Source: Clostridium ljungdahlii (GTDB lineage Bacteria; Bacillota; Clostridia; Clostridiales; Clostridiaceae). From it: a DNA stretch of 64,000 bases. The translations under genes and the position numbers were made by a program. The DNA lies in NCBI RefSeq assembly GCF_001636845.1, contig NZ_LITT01000023.1, positions 186,001 to 250,000 of the forward strand, read 5' to 3'. Shown piece by piece: positions 26,763 through 35,117 of the stretch; positions within the stretch are counted from its first letter, which is position 1, and the number at the start of each line of letters is the position of its first letter. The notes beneath the pieces were generated by a model. That model searched no databases. It had not been told where the DNA came from and saw only the letters and a program-made list of their open reading frames with translations.

Positions 26763-27393
26763 TAATGCTTTTAGATATGATATATTAAGGGAATTATTTA
26801 ATATTAGTATTGGCAAGGCTGCAAGTATTCTTTCAGAAATAACAAATAAAAAGATTTTGTTAGATGTTCCTAATATAGAAATATTAAATTCTCAGGATGA
26901 AAAATTTAAAATAAATGGATATTTACCTAATAAAATAGATGGAACACTAATGGTATCTTCTATTTCTTTTGAAAAAAAGTTAAAAGGAAAAGCAAATTTA
27001 ATCTTTCCTGCTAAAAAAATGAAAACTTTTATAAATCTTTGCTTAAATGAGGAACAAGAAAATAGTGAATATTATGATATGAATTTTACAGACATAGATT
27101 TTGATACTGTTAAAGAAATAGGAAATATAATTTTAAACTGTATCTTAGGAGAGGTTGGAAATTATCTAAATATCAACTTAACATATACTTTGCCGGAAGT
27201 AAAAGTATTTAATGTAATAGATTTTAGCAAAGACATTAAAAATGAAAGTTATACGTATACATTGATTTTATACATAACTTTTCTCATAGATGATGTGAAA
27301 ATAGAGGGTGCTATAATAATAGATTTAACATTAAAATCCTTAAATGAATTGATGAAAAAAATTGATAAAGTAAGGGATGAACTTTATGAATAG
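26755..27393 (+). CDS. CheC/CheX-family phosphatase-like protein
   Basis: A protein of about 212 residues with two copies of the CheC-type active-site helix: LRELFNISIGKAASIL near the N-terminus and VKEIGNIILNCILGEVGNYL about residue 120, each with the E-x2-3-N pattern. CheC and CheX dephosphorylate CheY-P, so the partner is likely the receiver encoded just upstream. ATG 26755 is chosen over 26746 because AAGGA at 26741-26745 is correctly spaced. It overlaps its neighbours by 8 bases on both sides, indicating a tight operon. Confidence 0.8.
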   Translation: MNSNAFRYDILRELFNISIGKAASILSEITNKKILLDVPNIEILNSQDEKFKINGYLPNKIDGTLMVSSISFEKKLKGKANLIFPAKKMKTFINLCLNEEQENSEYYDMNFTDIDFDTVKEIGNIILNCILGEVGNYLNINLTYTLPEVKVFNVIDFSKDIKNESYTYTLILYITFLIDDVKIEGAIIIDLTLKSLNELMKKIDKVRDELYE

Positions 27394-28330
27394 AATTTTA
27401 TTTGATGCTCTGGATAATGTTAATGAAGGAGTAGTAATTTTAAATGAGCAATTTAAAATTTTATTTTGGAATAGTTATATGAAACATATAACTGGAATTG
27501 GAACAAAGTATATTATAGGTAAAAGTATTTATGAAGCACTACCGAATTTTAATAGAAATTATTTTAATGAATCTATAAAATCTTTAATGAATAATGAATA
27601 TAAACTGTTTTTTTCAGCAACTATGCATAAAGATCTAGTTAATGATAATGGAAAATTTAATTTAAAGATAAGTAAATTAGAAGAAGGCAAATCGAGATTT
27701 TTATTTTTGGAATTTATTAACGTTACCAATGAATTTGAGAGAGTTAATCAATTAAAATTATATATCAATAAATTATTTCTTTTAAATAAAAAACTAAAGG
27801 ATAAAGAAAAAGTTATTAGAAATTTGGCTTATTATGATAAACTAACAGGGTTGGGAAACAGGGTGTTATTTTATGAAATTGCAGAGAAAATACTTGACAG
27901 TTGCCGTAGAAATAACAATATGTTAGGGCTAATGTTCATAGATGTAGACAATTTTAAAAGTATTAATGATACTTATGGACATACGACTGGTGACAACGTC
28001 CTCGTCAAGGTGGCAGATATATTGAAGAAAGCTACGAGAAAAAATGATGTAATTGCTAGATTTGGTGGAGATGAATTTTTAGTATTACTGCCAGATATAA
28101 AAAATTTTAATAATTATAAAATAATACATTCTAGGATTATAAATACTAAAAAGAGAATTATAAATTTATGTGGTAATAAAATAAACATATCTCTTAGTAC
28201 TGGGGTTAGTTTTTATCCTCAGGATGGCAAAAGTATTGATGAGCTTATAATAAAGGCTGATGAGGCAATGTATATTGCAAAAAACGTAGATGGAAATGAT
28301 AATTGTTTTTGCAGTAAATATATTGTGTAA
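27386..28330 (+). CDS. PAS-GGDEF diguanylate cyclase
   Basis: A 314-residue cytosolic protein: PAS domain about 1-120, short coiled coil, GGDEF domain from about 150. The active site is intact (FIDVDNFKSIND; GGDEF at 227-231), and the inhibitory I-site RxxD is present (Arg218-Asp221, five residues before GGDEF). It should make c-di-GMP from two GTP and be product-inhibited. ATG 27386 follows AAGGG at 27372-27376. It is the third gene of the operon that a c-di-GMP-II riboswitch controls. Confidence 0.92.
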   Translation: MNRILFDALDNVNEGVVILNEQFKILFWNSYMKHITGIGTKYIIGKSIYEALPNFNRNYFNESIKSLMNNEYKLFFSATMHKDLVNDNGKFNLKISKLEEGKSRFLFLEFINVTNEFERVNQLKLYINKLFLLNKKLKDKEKVIRNLAYYDKLTGLGNRVLFYEIAEKILDSCRRNNNMLGLMFIDVDNFKSINDTYGHTTGDNVLVKVADILKKATRKNDVIARFGGDEFLVLLPDIKNFNNYKIIHSRIINTKKRIINLCGNKINISLSTGVSFYPQDGKSIDELIIKADEAMYIAKNVDGNDNCFCSKYIV

Positions 28331-28344
28331 GATTAGCATTTAAG

Positions 28345-28590
28345 TTAGGAATTAATGGTTAAGAATGAAGAATTAATAGTTAATGTGGATTTTTTCCGTT
28401 ACACTACAAAAAATCTTTGATTAAGCTTTACACCACTCGTTTTGCTAAAGCGAAACATTGCTGATTTATATAAATTTAAAGATTTTTTGCGACAGCTAAA
28501 AATCATCTTTCACTATTAATTTTTCATTATTAATTCTTAACTTTCTAAGCTTTGCTTCGCAAGTTTTTTATATTAAGTCAAAATTTTATA
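28345..28590. repeat. MITE-like palindromic element, family A copy 1
   Basis: The 366-base gap before the methyltransferase gene holds a palindromic element: a left arm with GTTAAGAATGAAGAATTAATAG and a right arm with its near complement ending CTATTAATTTTTCATTATT; an inner stem pairs AAAAAATCTTT (28409-28419) with AAAGATTTTTT (28478-28488). Core sequence (CCGTTACACTAC..AAAAATCTTT, TTTTGCTAAAGCGAAACATTGCTG) matches copies at 36671 and 62388. The flank TATTAAGTCAAAATTTTA is the inverted form of the left flank of copy 3. No coding frame. Confidence 0.7.
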
Positions 28591-28696
28591 TGTGCCAAAG
28601 CTGAGTTTCTATATAAATTAAAACTACATTTGATATAATAACTATAGAACTTGTAAAGAAAAGCTAGATTTATACATATAACTTTAGGAGGATAAT

Positions 28697-29827
28697 ATGG
28701 ACTATACTTTAATTGCCACATCAACTTTTGGACTTGAGTCCGTAGTGGCTAAGGAGCTTAAAAACTTAGGATATGATGACTTAAAATTGGAAAATGGTAA
28801 AGTTACTTTTCCTGGAGATGAGATGGATATAGTTACCTGTAACTTGTGGCTTAGAACTGCAGACAGGGTACTTATAAAAATGTCAGAATTTAAAGCTGAA
28901 ACTTTCGAAGAACTTTTTCAAGGAACACTTGCTGTAGATTGGGGAAGCATAATGCCTGAAAATGCGTTTATGCATGTAACTGGAAAATCTATAAAATCGA
29001 AACTACATAGCGTGCCGGATTGCCAGTCAATAGTTAAAAAAGCTGTTGTTGAATCTATGAAAAAAAAGTATAACAGAGAGAAATTTAGTGAAGATGGAGT
29101 GGAATATAAAATAGAAGTAGCAATATTAAAGGATATAGTAACTTTAACTGTAGATACTTCCGGCGAAGGACTTCACAAGAGGGGATATAGGAAAAACTCA
29201 GGTGGAGCACCTATGAAGGAAACTTTAGCAGCAGCTTTAGTTCTCTTGAGCAAATGGGAGCCTTCTAGAGTACTTGTGGATCCTATGTGTGGTTCTGGAA
29301 CTATTGCCATTGAAGCTGCTATGATAGGAAAAAATATAGCACCAGGTTTAAATAGGAGCTTTGTGTCAGAAAAGTGGGATATAATTCCTCACAATTTATG
29401 GGAGGATTTGAGAAAGCATGCTGCAAACTCTATAAATAATAAAGAGTTTAAAATTTTAGCTTCGGATATAGATGGCTGGGTAATTAAAACTGCAAAGGAT
29501 AATGCTAAAAAAGCAGGGGTGGCAGAACAAATTGAATTTCAAAAAATTCCTGTGCAAAATTTCAGTTCAAAAAAGAAATATGGTTTTATAATAAGTAATC
29601 CACCCTATGGGGAAAGACTTGGAGAGGCAAAAGAAGTGGAGAAACTTTATAGTGATATGGGCAGCGTATTTTCAAAGCTTGAAAATTGGTCTTATTTTAT
29701 AATAACAGCTCATGAAGGATTTGAAAAACAATTTGGAAAGAAATCAGACAAAAATAGAAAACTATATAACGGCAAATTGAAATGCTACTATTATCAATAT
29801 TTTGGAGAGAAGCCAAAATGTAATTAA
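28697..29827 (+). CDS. THUMP-domain 23S rRNA guanine methyltransferase (RlmL-N/YpsC type)
   Basis: A 376-residue protein: an N-terminal ferredoxin-like/THUMP RNA-binding region (about 1-155) and a Rossmann methyltransferase with VDPMCGSGTIAIEAA and the catalytic SNPPYGERL motif. Family members make N2-methylguanosine in 23S rRNA (RlmL N-terminal half, YpsC in Bacillus). AGGAGG precedes ATG 28697. It is a single gene ended by a bidirectional terminator at 29843. Confidence 0.9.
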   Translation: MDYTLIATSTFGLESVVAKELKNLGYDDLKLENGKVTFPGDEMDIVTCNLWLRTADRVLIKMSEFKAETFEELFQGTLAVDWGSIMPENAFMHVTGKSIKSKLHSVPDCQSIVKKAVVESMKKKYNREKFSEDGVEYKIEVAILKDIVTLTVDTSGEGLHKRGYRKNSGGAPMKETLAAALVLLSKWEPSRVLVDPMCGSGTIAIEAAMIGKNIAPGLNRSFVSEKWDIIPHNLWEDLRKHAANSINNKEFKILASDIDGWVIKTAKDNAKKAGVAEQIEFQKIPVQNFSSKKKYGFIISNPPYGERLGEAKEVEKLYSDMGSVFSKLENWSYFIITAHEGFEKQFGKKSDKNRKLYNGKLKCYYYQYFGEKPKCN

Positions 29828-29842
29828 CTGCCTAATGTATAT

Positions 29843-29880
29843 AAAATGACTTACATATTTTATTATATAAGTCATTTTTG
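29843..29880. terminator. Bidirectional terminator
   Basis: AAAATGACTTA (29843-29853) pairs with TAAGTCATTTT (29868-29878) across a 14-base loop, with T- and A-runs on either side. It overlaps the last codons of the minus-strand TetR gene and serves both convergent genes. Confidence 0.75.
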
Positions 29881-30519
29881 CTTTATGCCATTTAGTAGTA
29901 AATCGCAGTATTTCTCTGTGATTTCATTTATAGATTTTTCATGTTTTTTATATGTGGCATATCCCTTGGAAAATTCCACTTCTGGTATATTGAGTTTTTC
30001 CATAATGAAATCTCTGAGAAGTACCATATTTCTAAATATATAAAATATCATAATATTTTTATCTAAATCTTTACGTATCAATTTTTTATCCTGAAATATA
30101 TCTACTATATCTATAAATTCTTTCCTATTCATTGGTAAGTATGACTTAAATTGTTTGCTTTTACAGGCATGAAAAAGAAAACTGGCATAGTTATAATACA
30201 TAAAATCAAATTCCAATACATGTAGTACAAGTTTTTTTGACAAAGTTATATCATCTAAATGCTCTTCTTCTGGTTTAAAATTAGTTACATAAGCTAATTG
30301 CTTGCTTAAAGTATAGTCAATAAGAAAAATGTATAGGTCTGTTTTATTATTAAAATATCTGTAGAAGCTTCCCTTAGCAACTTTTAAATTAGTTATAATT
30401 CTATTTAAGGAAGATGAATCAAAGTCGTGATTTGCAAATTCCTCGATGGATATTTTTATAATTTCTTCCTGCCGCTCTTTGGGTAAATTAAAAAAAGTTT
30501 TATTAGGCAAGGTTATCAC
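29872..30519 (-). CDS. TetR/AcrR family regulator of RND operon
   Basis: A 215-residue TetR-type repressor with an N-terminal helix-turn-helix (LNRIITNLKVAKGSFYRYFN, about residues 39-58) and a helical ligand domain. It is divergent from the RND adaptor gene, whose promoter carries a palindrome; local repression of that efflux pair is the likely role. RBS GGGGTGATAAC precedes the start. Confidence 0.88.
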   Translation of the reverse strand: MITLPNKTFFNLPKERQEEIIKISIEEFANHDFDSSSLNRIITNLKVAKGSFYRYFNNKTDLYIFLIDYTLSKQLAYVTNFKPEEEHLDDITLSKKLVLHVLEFDFMYYNYASFLFHACKSKQFKSYLPMNRKEFIDIVDIFQDKKLIRKDLDKNIMIFYIFRNMVLLRDFIMEKLNIPEVEFSKGYATYKKHEKSINEITEKYCDLLLNGIKQK

Positions 30520-30615
30520 CCCTAATTTTATAGTTGATGTAATTTAAGTAGTCGGTTTCTAATTGTGTAATTACCTCAATAATAATTATAACATTTATAA
30601 GAAAGTTTTCTAGCG

Positions 30616-30666
30616 TTGACAATAATTAAGCTAAGATGGTATAATTTATTGATTGACCATATGGTC
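30616..30666 (+). promoter_or_regulatory. Promoter and operator of RND efflux operon
   Basis: TTGACA (30616-30621) and TATAAT (30640-30645), spaced 18 bases, form a near-consensus sigma-A promoter. A perfect 12-base palindrome GACCATATGGTC (30655-30666) lies where transcription should start. The arrangement fits repression by the divergent TetR protein. Confidence 0.8.
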
Positions 30667-30699
30667 GCGACTTATCATTCTTGTATTAGGAGGTGTATT

Positions 30700-31974
30700 A
30701 TGTCAAGCAAAGTTCTTAATGTTATAAGAGAAAAGGTACCTAATGTTGTTGTAAGAAAAAAAGTACCTATTATTTGTTTAGTTGTTGTGATTATTATTGC
30801 ATTAACAACGTATTTTACAGCTTTTTCAAAGAATAAAGAAAAAGAGCCTACTGCTAGAAGTTATCCGGTAAAAACTGCGGAAATTAAAAGCGGAAGTTTT
30901 CCTATGACACTCCAATATGAAGGATTAACAGGAGGCAGTGAAGTTAGAAAATTGTCTTTTAAGAGTTCAGCTAAAATTTCAAAGATATATGTATCAAAAG
31001 GTCAGCATGTAAAAAAAGGCGAAAAGTTGGCAGATCTTGATAAAACTGATTTAAATTTTGCAGTACAAGCCGCCAAATCTCAAATGGATACAGCTTCGGC
31101 ACAATATAGCAAAGCAGTAAATGGAGCACAACAGGAAGATATAAATAAAGCTCAAATAGCTGTACAAAATGCACAGGATAACAATAATTATTATAAAGAT
31201 TTATATGATAAATATCTTAAATTAAATCAATCGGGAGCTATTTCAAATCAACAGTTAAATGATACAAAACTTCAGGTAGACAGTACTCAAAATGCATTAG
31301 ATAGTGCCGAGCAAAGTCTGCGGCAGCTCCAAAATGGGTCTAGACCAGAAGACAAACAGGCAGCCTTAGATCAATTAAATACAGCAAAAGCTGACTATGA
31401 TTCAAAACAAAGTTTAATCAACGATGCTACTATGACTGCAGATATGGATGGTTATGTTGTTGATGTGTTGGGTAAAGAAGGAGAAATGCAGCAGGCAGGC
31501 AGCCCTGTAATATTGTTTAGAAGTGAAAATCAGGTTATTACAGTAGGTCTGTCAGATGATGACGTAAAGAAAGTAAAAGTTGGTACAAAGGCGCAGGTAA
31601 GTATTGGAGATGATAAATCACAGGGAGAAATTACAAATATAGTCCAATTAGCAGACAGTAAGTCTGGAACATATAGTGCTGAAATTAAACTTTCTAATCC
31701 TGTAGATGCCAGTAAATATTATGTAGGTGAAACTTCAACAGTTTATATAGACATGGGTCAAACGGATTCTATATCTATTCCAATTAGTTCAGTTCTAAAT
31801 GATGGAGAAGATTATGTTTATGTAGTTGAAAATGGACATGCTGTGAAGAAAAATGTAACTTTAGGTGATACTGATGAAGATAAAGTTTCAATAGAAGGTC
31901 TAAAAGATGGAGATAAGCTTGTAGTTCAAGGAATGAAAAATCTAAAATCTGGGTATAAAGTTACAGTTAGATAA
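30700..31974 (+). CDS. RND efflux membrane-fusion (adaptor) protein
   Basis: A 424-residue protein: membrane helix about 17-40, barrel-sandwich/lipoyl domain (YVSKGQHVKKGEKLADLD), a long coiled-coil hairpin (about 115-225), then beta-barrel and membrane-proximal domains typical of the HlyD/AcrA family. ATG 30700 with AGGAGG at 30688-30693 is chosen over the open frame from 30616, which begins inside the promoter. It precedes the RND pump by 13 bases. With no outer membrane, the adaptor probably stabilises the pump or reaches the cell wall. Confidence 0.92.
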   Translation: MSSKVLNVIREKVPNVVVRKKVPIICLVVVIIIALTTYFTAFSKNKEKEPTARSYPVKTAEIKSGSFPMTLQYEGLTGGSEVRKLSFKSSAKISKIYVSKGQHVKKGEKLADLDKTDLNFAVQAAKSQMDTASAQYSKAVNGAQQEDINKAQIAVQNAQDNNNYYKDLYDKYLKLNQSGAISNQQLNDTKLQVDSTQNALDSAEQSLRQLQNGSRPEDKQAALDQLNTAKADYDSKQSLINDATMTADMDGYVVDVLGKEGEMQQAGSPVILFRSENQVITVGLSDDDVKKVKVGTKAQVSIGDDKSQGEITNIVQLADSKSGTYSAEIKLSNPVDASKYYVGETSTVYIDMGQTDSISIPISSVLNDGEDYVYVVENGHAVKKNVTLGDTDEDKVSIEGLKDGDKLVVQGMKNLKSGYKVTVR

Positions 31975-31987
31975 AGGAGAATATAAT

Positions 31988-34900
31988 ATGGGATTAATTA
32001 AAGCAGCTATAAAAAATAAAAAAATTGTATTATTTCTAGTGTGCATAATTATAGTTAGTGGCTTTTACTGTTACAGCGGTATTTCAAAGCAGGAAACCCC
32101 AGATGTTGAATCTCCAGCAGCTATGATTACTACAGTTTATCCAGGTGCTTCACCTAGCGATATAGAAAAGTTGGTTACTAAAAAGGTTGAACAGAAAGCC
32201 GAGGAAGTTGATGGATGTGACTATGTACAATCTTATTCAGAAAGCAATGCGTCAATAGTTATACTTTATTTAAACAATGATGCTGATGAAGATAAATCCT
32301 GGAGGGATTTAAGAGATAAGATAAAGGATTTAAAATCAGATCTCCCTAGTGGATGTAACGATAGTGACATTAACACCAATCTTACAGAGACAGCCGGTGC
32401 TATAATAAGTATATCAGGTAATAATTATTCATATCAACAGTTGGGAGATTATGCTGATGATATAAAGAAGGAGCTTCGTGATACTGAAGGTGTTTCAAGG
32501 ATAGATGTAAAAGGTAAACAGGATAGGCAGGTAAATGTACAGGTAGATTGGAATAAGGTAAATAAATACGAAGTATCCGTAAAAGATATATGTACTGTAT
32601 TAAGTGCACAAAACATAGATATACCATCAGGATCTTTAAACTTGGCTACCGGTAAAATAAAAGTAAATACGCCAGGTATGTTTAGCTCGCTGCATGATAT
32701 AGAAAATACTGTTATAGGGGTTTCAAGTAGTACAGGTGAAACCATAAGAATTAAGGATATAGCCAAAGTTTATATGGACTATGATAATGATTCAACCTAT
32801 AAATTTACTGACAATGGACAAAATGCAGTATTACTTGCAGTGTATTTTCAAAAAAATAAAAATATAATTCCAATAGGAAATGACATAAAGAAAAAGTTAG
32901 ATACAATAAAAAAAGGAGCTCCAAGTGATCTTAAAATAGATGAAGTTACTTTTCAACCTAAAGATGTAAGTGATTCTGTCTCATTTTTTATGAAAAATCT
33001 CAGAGATGGAATAATACTTGTAATCATAACTGTTCTTATAGGTATGGGTTTTAGAAATGCAATGGTAGTATCTGCAGTTATACCTATATCAATATGCATG
33101 ACTTTTGTTATTATGTATGCACTTGGAATAAAAGTTGAACAGATGTCAACTACAGCACTTATTATAGCCCTTGGAATACTTGTTGATGATGCTATAGTAA
33201 TAGGAGATGTTATACAGGTTGGAATAGACGACGGTATGGGAAGGAATGAAGCGGCCTTCAATGGCATAAAGAAGCTGTTTGTTCCAGTGTTTACCTCTAC
33301 ATTAATTATTGTAGGAGCCTTTTTGCCTCTGCTTTCCATATCTGGAGTAGTTGGCAAATTTTTGAAGAGCTTGCCGCAGGTTGTTGTAATATGCGTAATA
33401 TGTTCTTACTTATGCGCATTGCTTGTAACTCCAGCTATGTCATCCTTGTTTTTCAGGAAAAGTAAAGAAGACAAACGGGAAAGTCCAATTCGTATGATGT
33501 TTGAGAATCTTTTAAAATATGGACTTAAGCATAAAAAAACTATTGTTACAGCAGCTTTAGCTGTTTTTGCAGTAGCATTGATACTAATTAAGACTCTCGG
33601 AATGCAGCTTTTCCCTTATGTTGATAAAAATATGATATATGTAGATGTTTCGAATGAAAAAGTTGCGGATATAAAAAGTACCAGCAAGTTGGTGAATCAA
33701 ATAGAAGGTATACTAAAACAGCAAAAAGAAGTTACAGCTTATACTTCAGCTATAGGTGGTGGTATGCCTAAGTTTTATGTAACACTTCCTACAGTTGCAC
33801 CTGCTGATGATACAGCTCAAATTATGGTAAAAGTAAATTTAAAGAAGACGAATAGGTTTAAAACCAGGCAGGAGTTAGTAGAATATGTACAGAATCAAAT
33901 AGATAGTAACATTTCAGGAGGTACGGCTACAGTAAAGCAACTTGAGGAAGCAATGCCTATAGGTGCACCAATACGTCTGAGAATCGATGGAGATGATCTA
34001 GATCAGATTCAGAGTGCTTCTCAAAAAATACAGCAGCAGCTAAGAAATATACCTGGGACTATGAATGTAAGAGATGATGCTGCTAAAAAAACTTATGAAT
34101 ATGAAGTAGATATAGATGAAAATAGGGCATCACAGCTTGGTTTATTAAAATCAGATATACTGCAGCAGATTAATATTGCACTTAAAGGATATAAGGCTTC
34201 TACTTATAGAAAAAATGGTAATGAATATGATATTATGGTGAAAACAAATATTTCATCTGTAGGAGACTTGAAAAACTTATATATTGAATCAAGTCTTACA
34301 AAGAATAAAATACCTTTATATGAAGTTGCATCTGTTAAACTTAATTCAGAGATAGATAAGATAACTCATTATAAAGAAGATAGAACTGTAACTATTTATA
34401 GTGATGTTAAAAGTGGATATAATTCAGTTAATATAGAAAAAGAATTAAAGCAAAAAATAGATGCAATGAATTTAGATCCAGTAAAAGTTATATATGATGG
34501 TGAAAAGGCTCAGATAAGTAAGTACTTTACAAGTCTTGGTGTAGCAGGTGTACTCATTTTAGTAATAATATATGTACTTTTGTTTATTCAATTTAAATCA
34601 TTTGTACAACCACTTATAATAATGTGTTCCCTGCCGCTGTCACTCATAGGAGTTTCAATAGGACTCCATGCTTTTGGAATGAATCTGTCACTTACAGCTT
34701 TTATGGGCATAATAAGCTTAATTGGAGTTGTTATAAGAAATGCTATACTTCTCATTGAGTATATAAACAATGGTAGAGAAGATGGACTTTCTATAGATGA
34801 CGCTTGTATGTTTGCTGTAAGCCAAAGATTTAGACCTATAATATTAAGTTCTACGGCAACTGTTACAGCACTTATTCCGTTGGCCTTTTCAGGGAGTGCA

Positions 34901-35044
34901 CTTTTTGGACCTATGTCCGTTGCTATGATGTGTGGACTTTTGACAGCTACATTCCTTACTTTCGTAGTAGTACCTGTAGTTTACTCTATGGTAAATACTA
35001 AACTAGAAAAAAGAATTAAGAGCAAAGAAGCCGTTACTGATTAG
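31988..35044 (+). CDS. RND family efflux transporter
   Basis: A 1018-residue AcrB/MexF-type proton antiporter with 12 membrane helices in two halves and two large extracytoplasmic domains. ILVDDAIVIGDVI carries the proton-relay aspartate pair, and VVIRNAILLIEYIN is the matching helix of the second half. AAAGGAGA precedes ATG 31988. It forms a TetR-controlled operon with the adaptor gene; SwrC-like pumps of Firmicutes export detergents, lipids or antibiotics. Substrate unknown. Confidence 0.93.
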   Translation: MGLIKAAIKNKKIVLFLVCIIIVSGFYCYSGISKQETPDVESPAAMITTVYPGASPSDIEKLVTKKVEQKAEEVDGCDYVQSYSESNASIVILYLNNDADEDKSWRDLRDKIKDLKSDLPSGCNDSDINTNLTETAGAIISISGNNYSYQQLGDYADDIKKELRDTEGVSRIDVKGKQDRQVNVQVDWNKVNKYEVSVKDICTVLSAQNIDIPSGSLNLATGKIKVNTPGMFSSLHDIENTVIGVSSSTGETIRIKDIAKVYMDYDNDSTYKFTDNGQNAVLLAVYFQKNKNIIPIGNDIKKKLDTIKKGAPSDLKIDEVTFQPKDVSDSVSFFMKNLRDGIILVIITVLIGMGFRNAMVVSAVIPISICMTFVIMYALGIKVEQMSTTALIIALGILVDDAIVIGDVIQVGIDDGMGRNEAAFNGIKKLFVPVFTSTLIIVGAFLPLLSISGVVGKFLKSLPQVVVICVICSYLCALLVTPAMSSLFFRKSKEDKRESPIRMMFENLLKYGLKHKKTIVTAALAVFAVALILIKTLGMQLFPYVDKNMIYVDVSNEKVADIKSTSKLVNQIEGILKQQKEVTAYTSAIGGGMPKFYVTLPTVAPADDTAQIMVKVNLKKTNRFKTRQELVEYVQNQIDSNISGGTATVKQLEEAMPIGAPIRLRIDGDDLDQIQSASQKIQQQLRNIPGTMNVRDDAAKKTYEYEVDIDENRASQLGLLKSDILQQINIALKGYKASTYRKNGNEYDIMVKTNISSVGDLKNLYIESSLTKNKIPLYEVASVKLNSEIDKITHYKEDRTVTIYSDVKSGYNSVNIEKELKQKIDAMNLDPVKVIYDGEKAQISKYFTSLGVAGVLILVIIYVLLFIQFKSFVQPLIIMCSLPLSLIGVSIGLHAFGMNLSLTAFMGIISLIGVVIRNAILLIEYINNGREDGLSIDDACMFAVSQRFRPIILSSTATVTALIPLAFSGSALFGPMSVAMMCGLLTATFLTFVVVPVVYSMVNTKLEKRIKSKEAVTD

Positions 35045-35069
35045 AATAACAGTAAAAAAGCTTCACTTT

Positions 35070-35097
35070 ACCCCCTATGTTAAAAAGCATAAGGGGT
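35070..35097. terminator. Hairpin between convergent RND and helicase genes
   Basis: ACCCCCTATG (35070-35079) pairs with CATAAGGGGT (35088-35097) with one mismatch. On the minus strand it is followed by AAGCTTTTTTAC, so it should terminate the helicase transcript; on the plus strand the T-tract is weak. Confidence 0.55.
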
Positions 35098-35117
35098 GTT
35101 GTCTTTGCTTAGAAGCA

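Noticed and set aside
30616-30699. Upstream extension of the RND adaptor gene
   Set aside because: The extension begins at the -35 box of the promoter; AGGAGG before ATG 30700 marks the real start.
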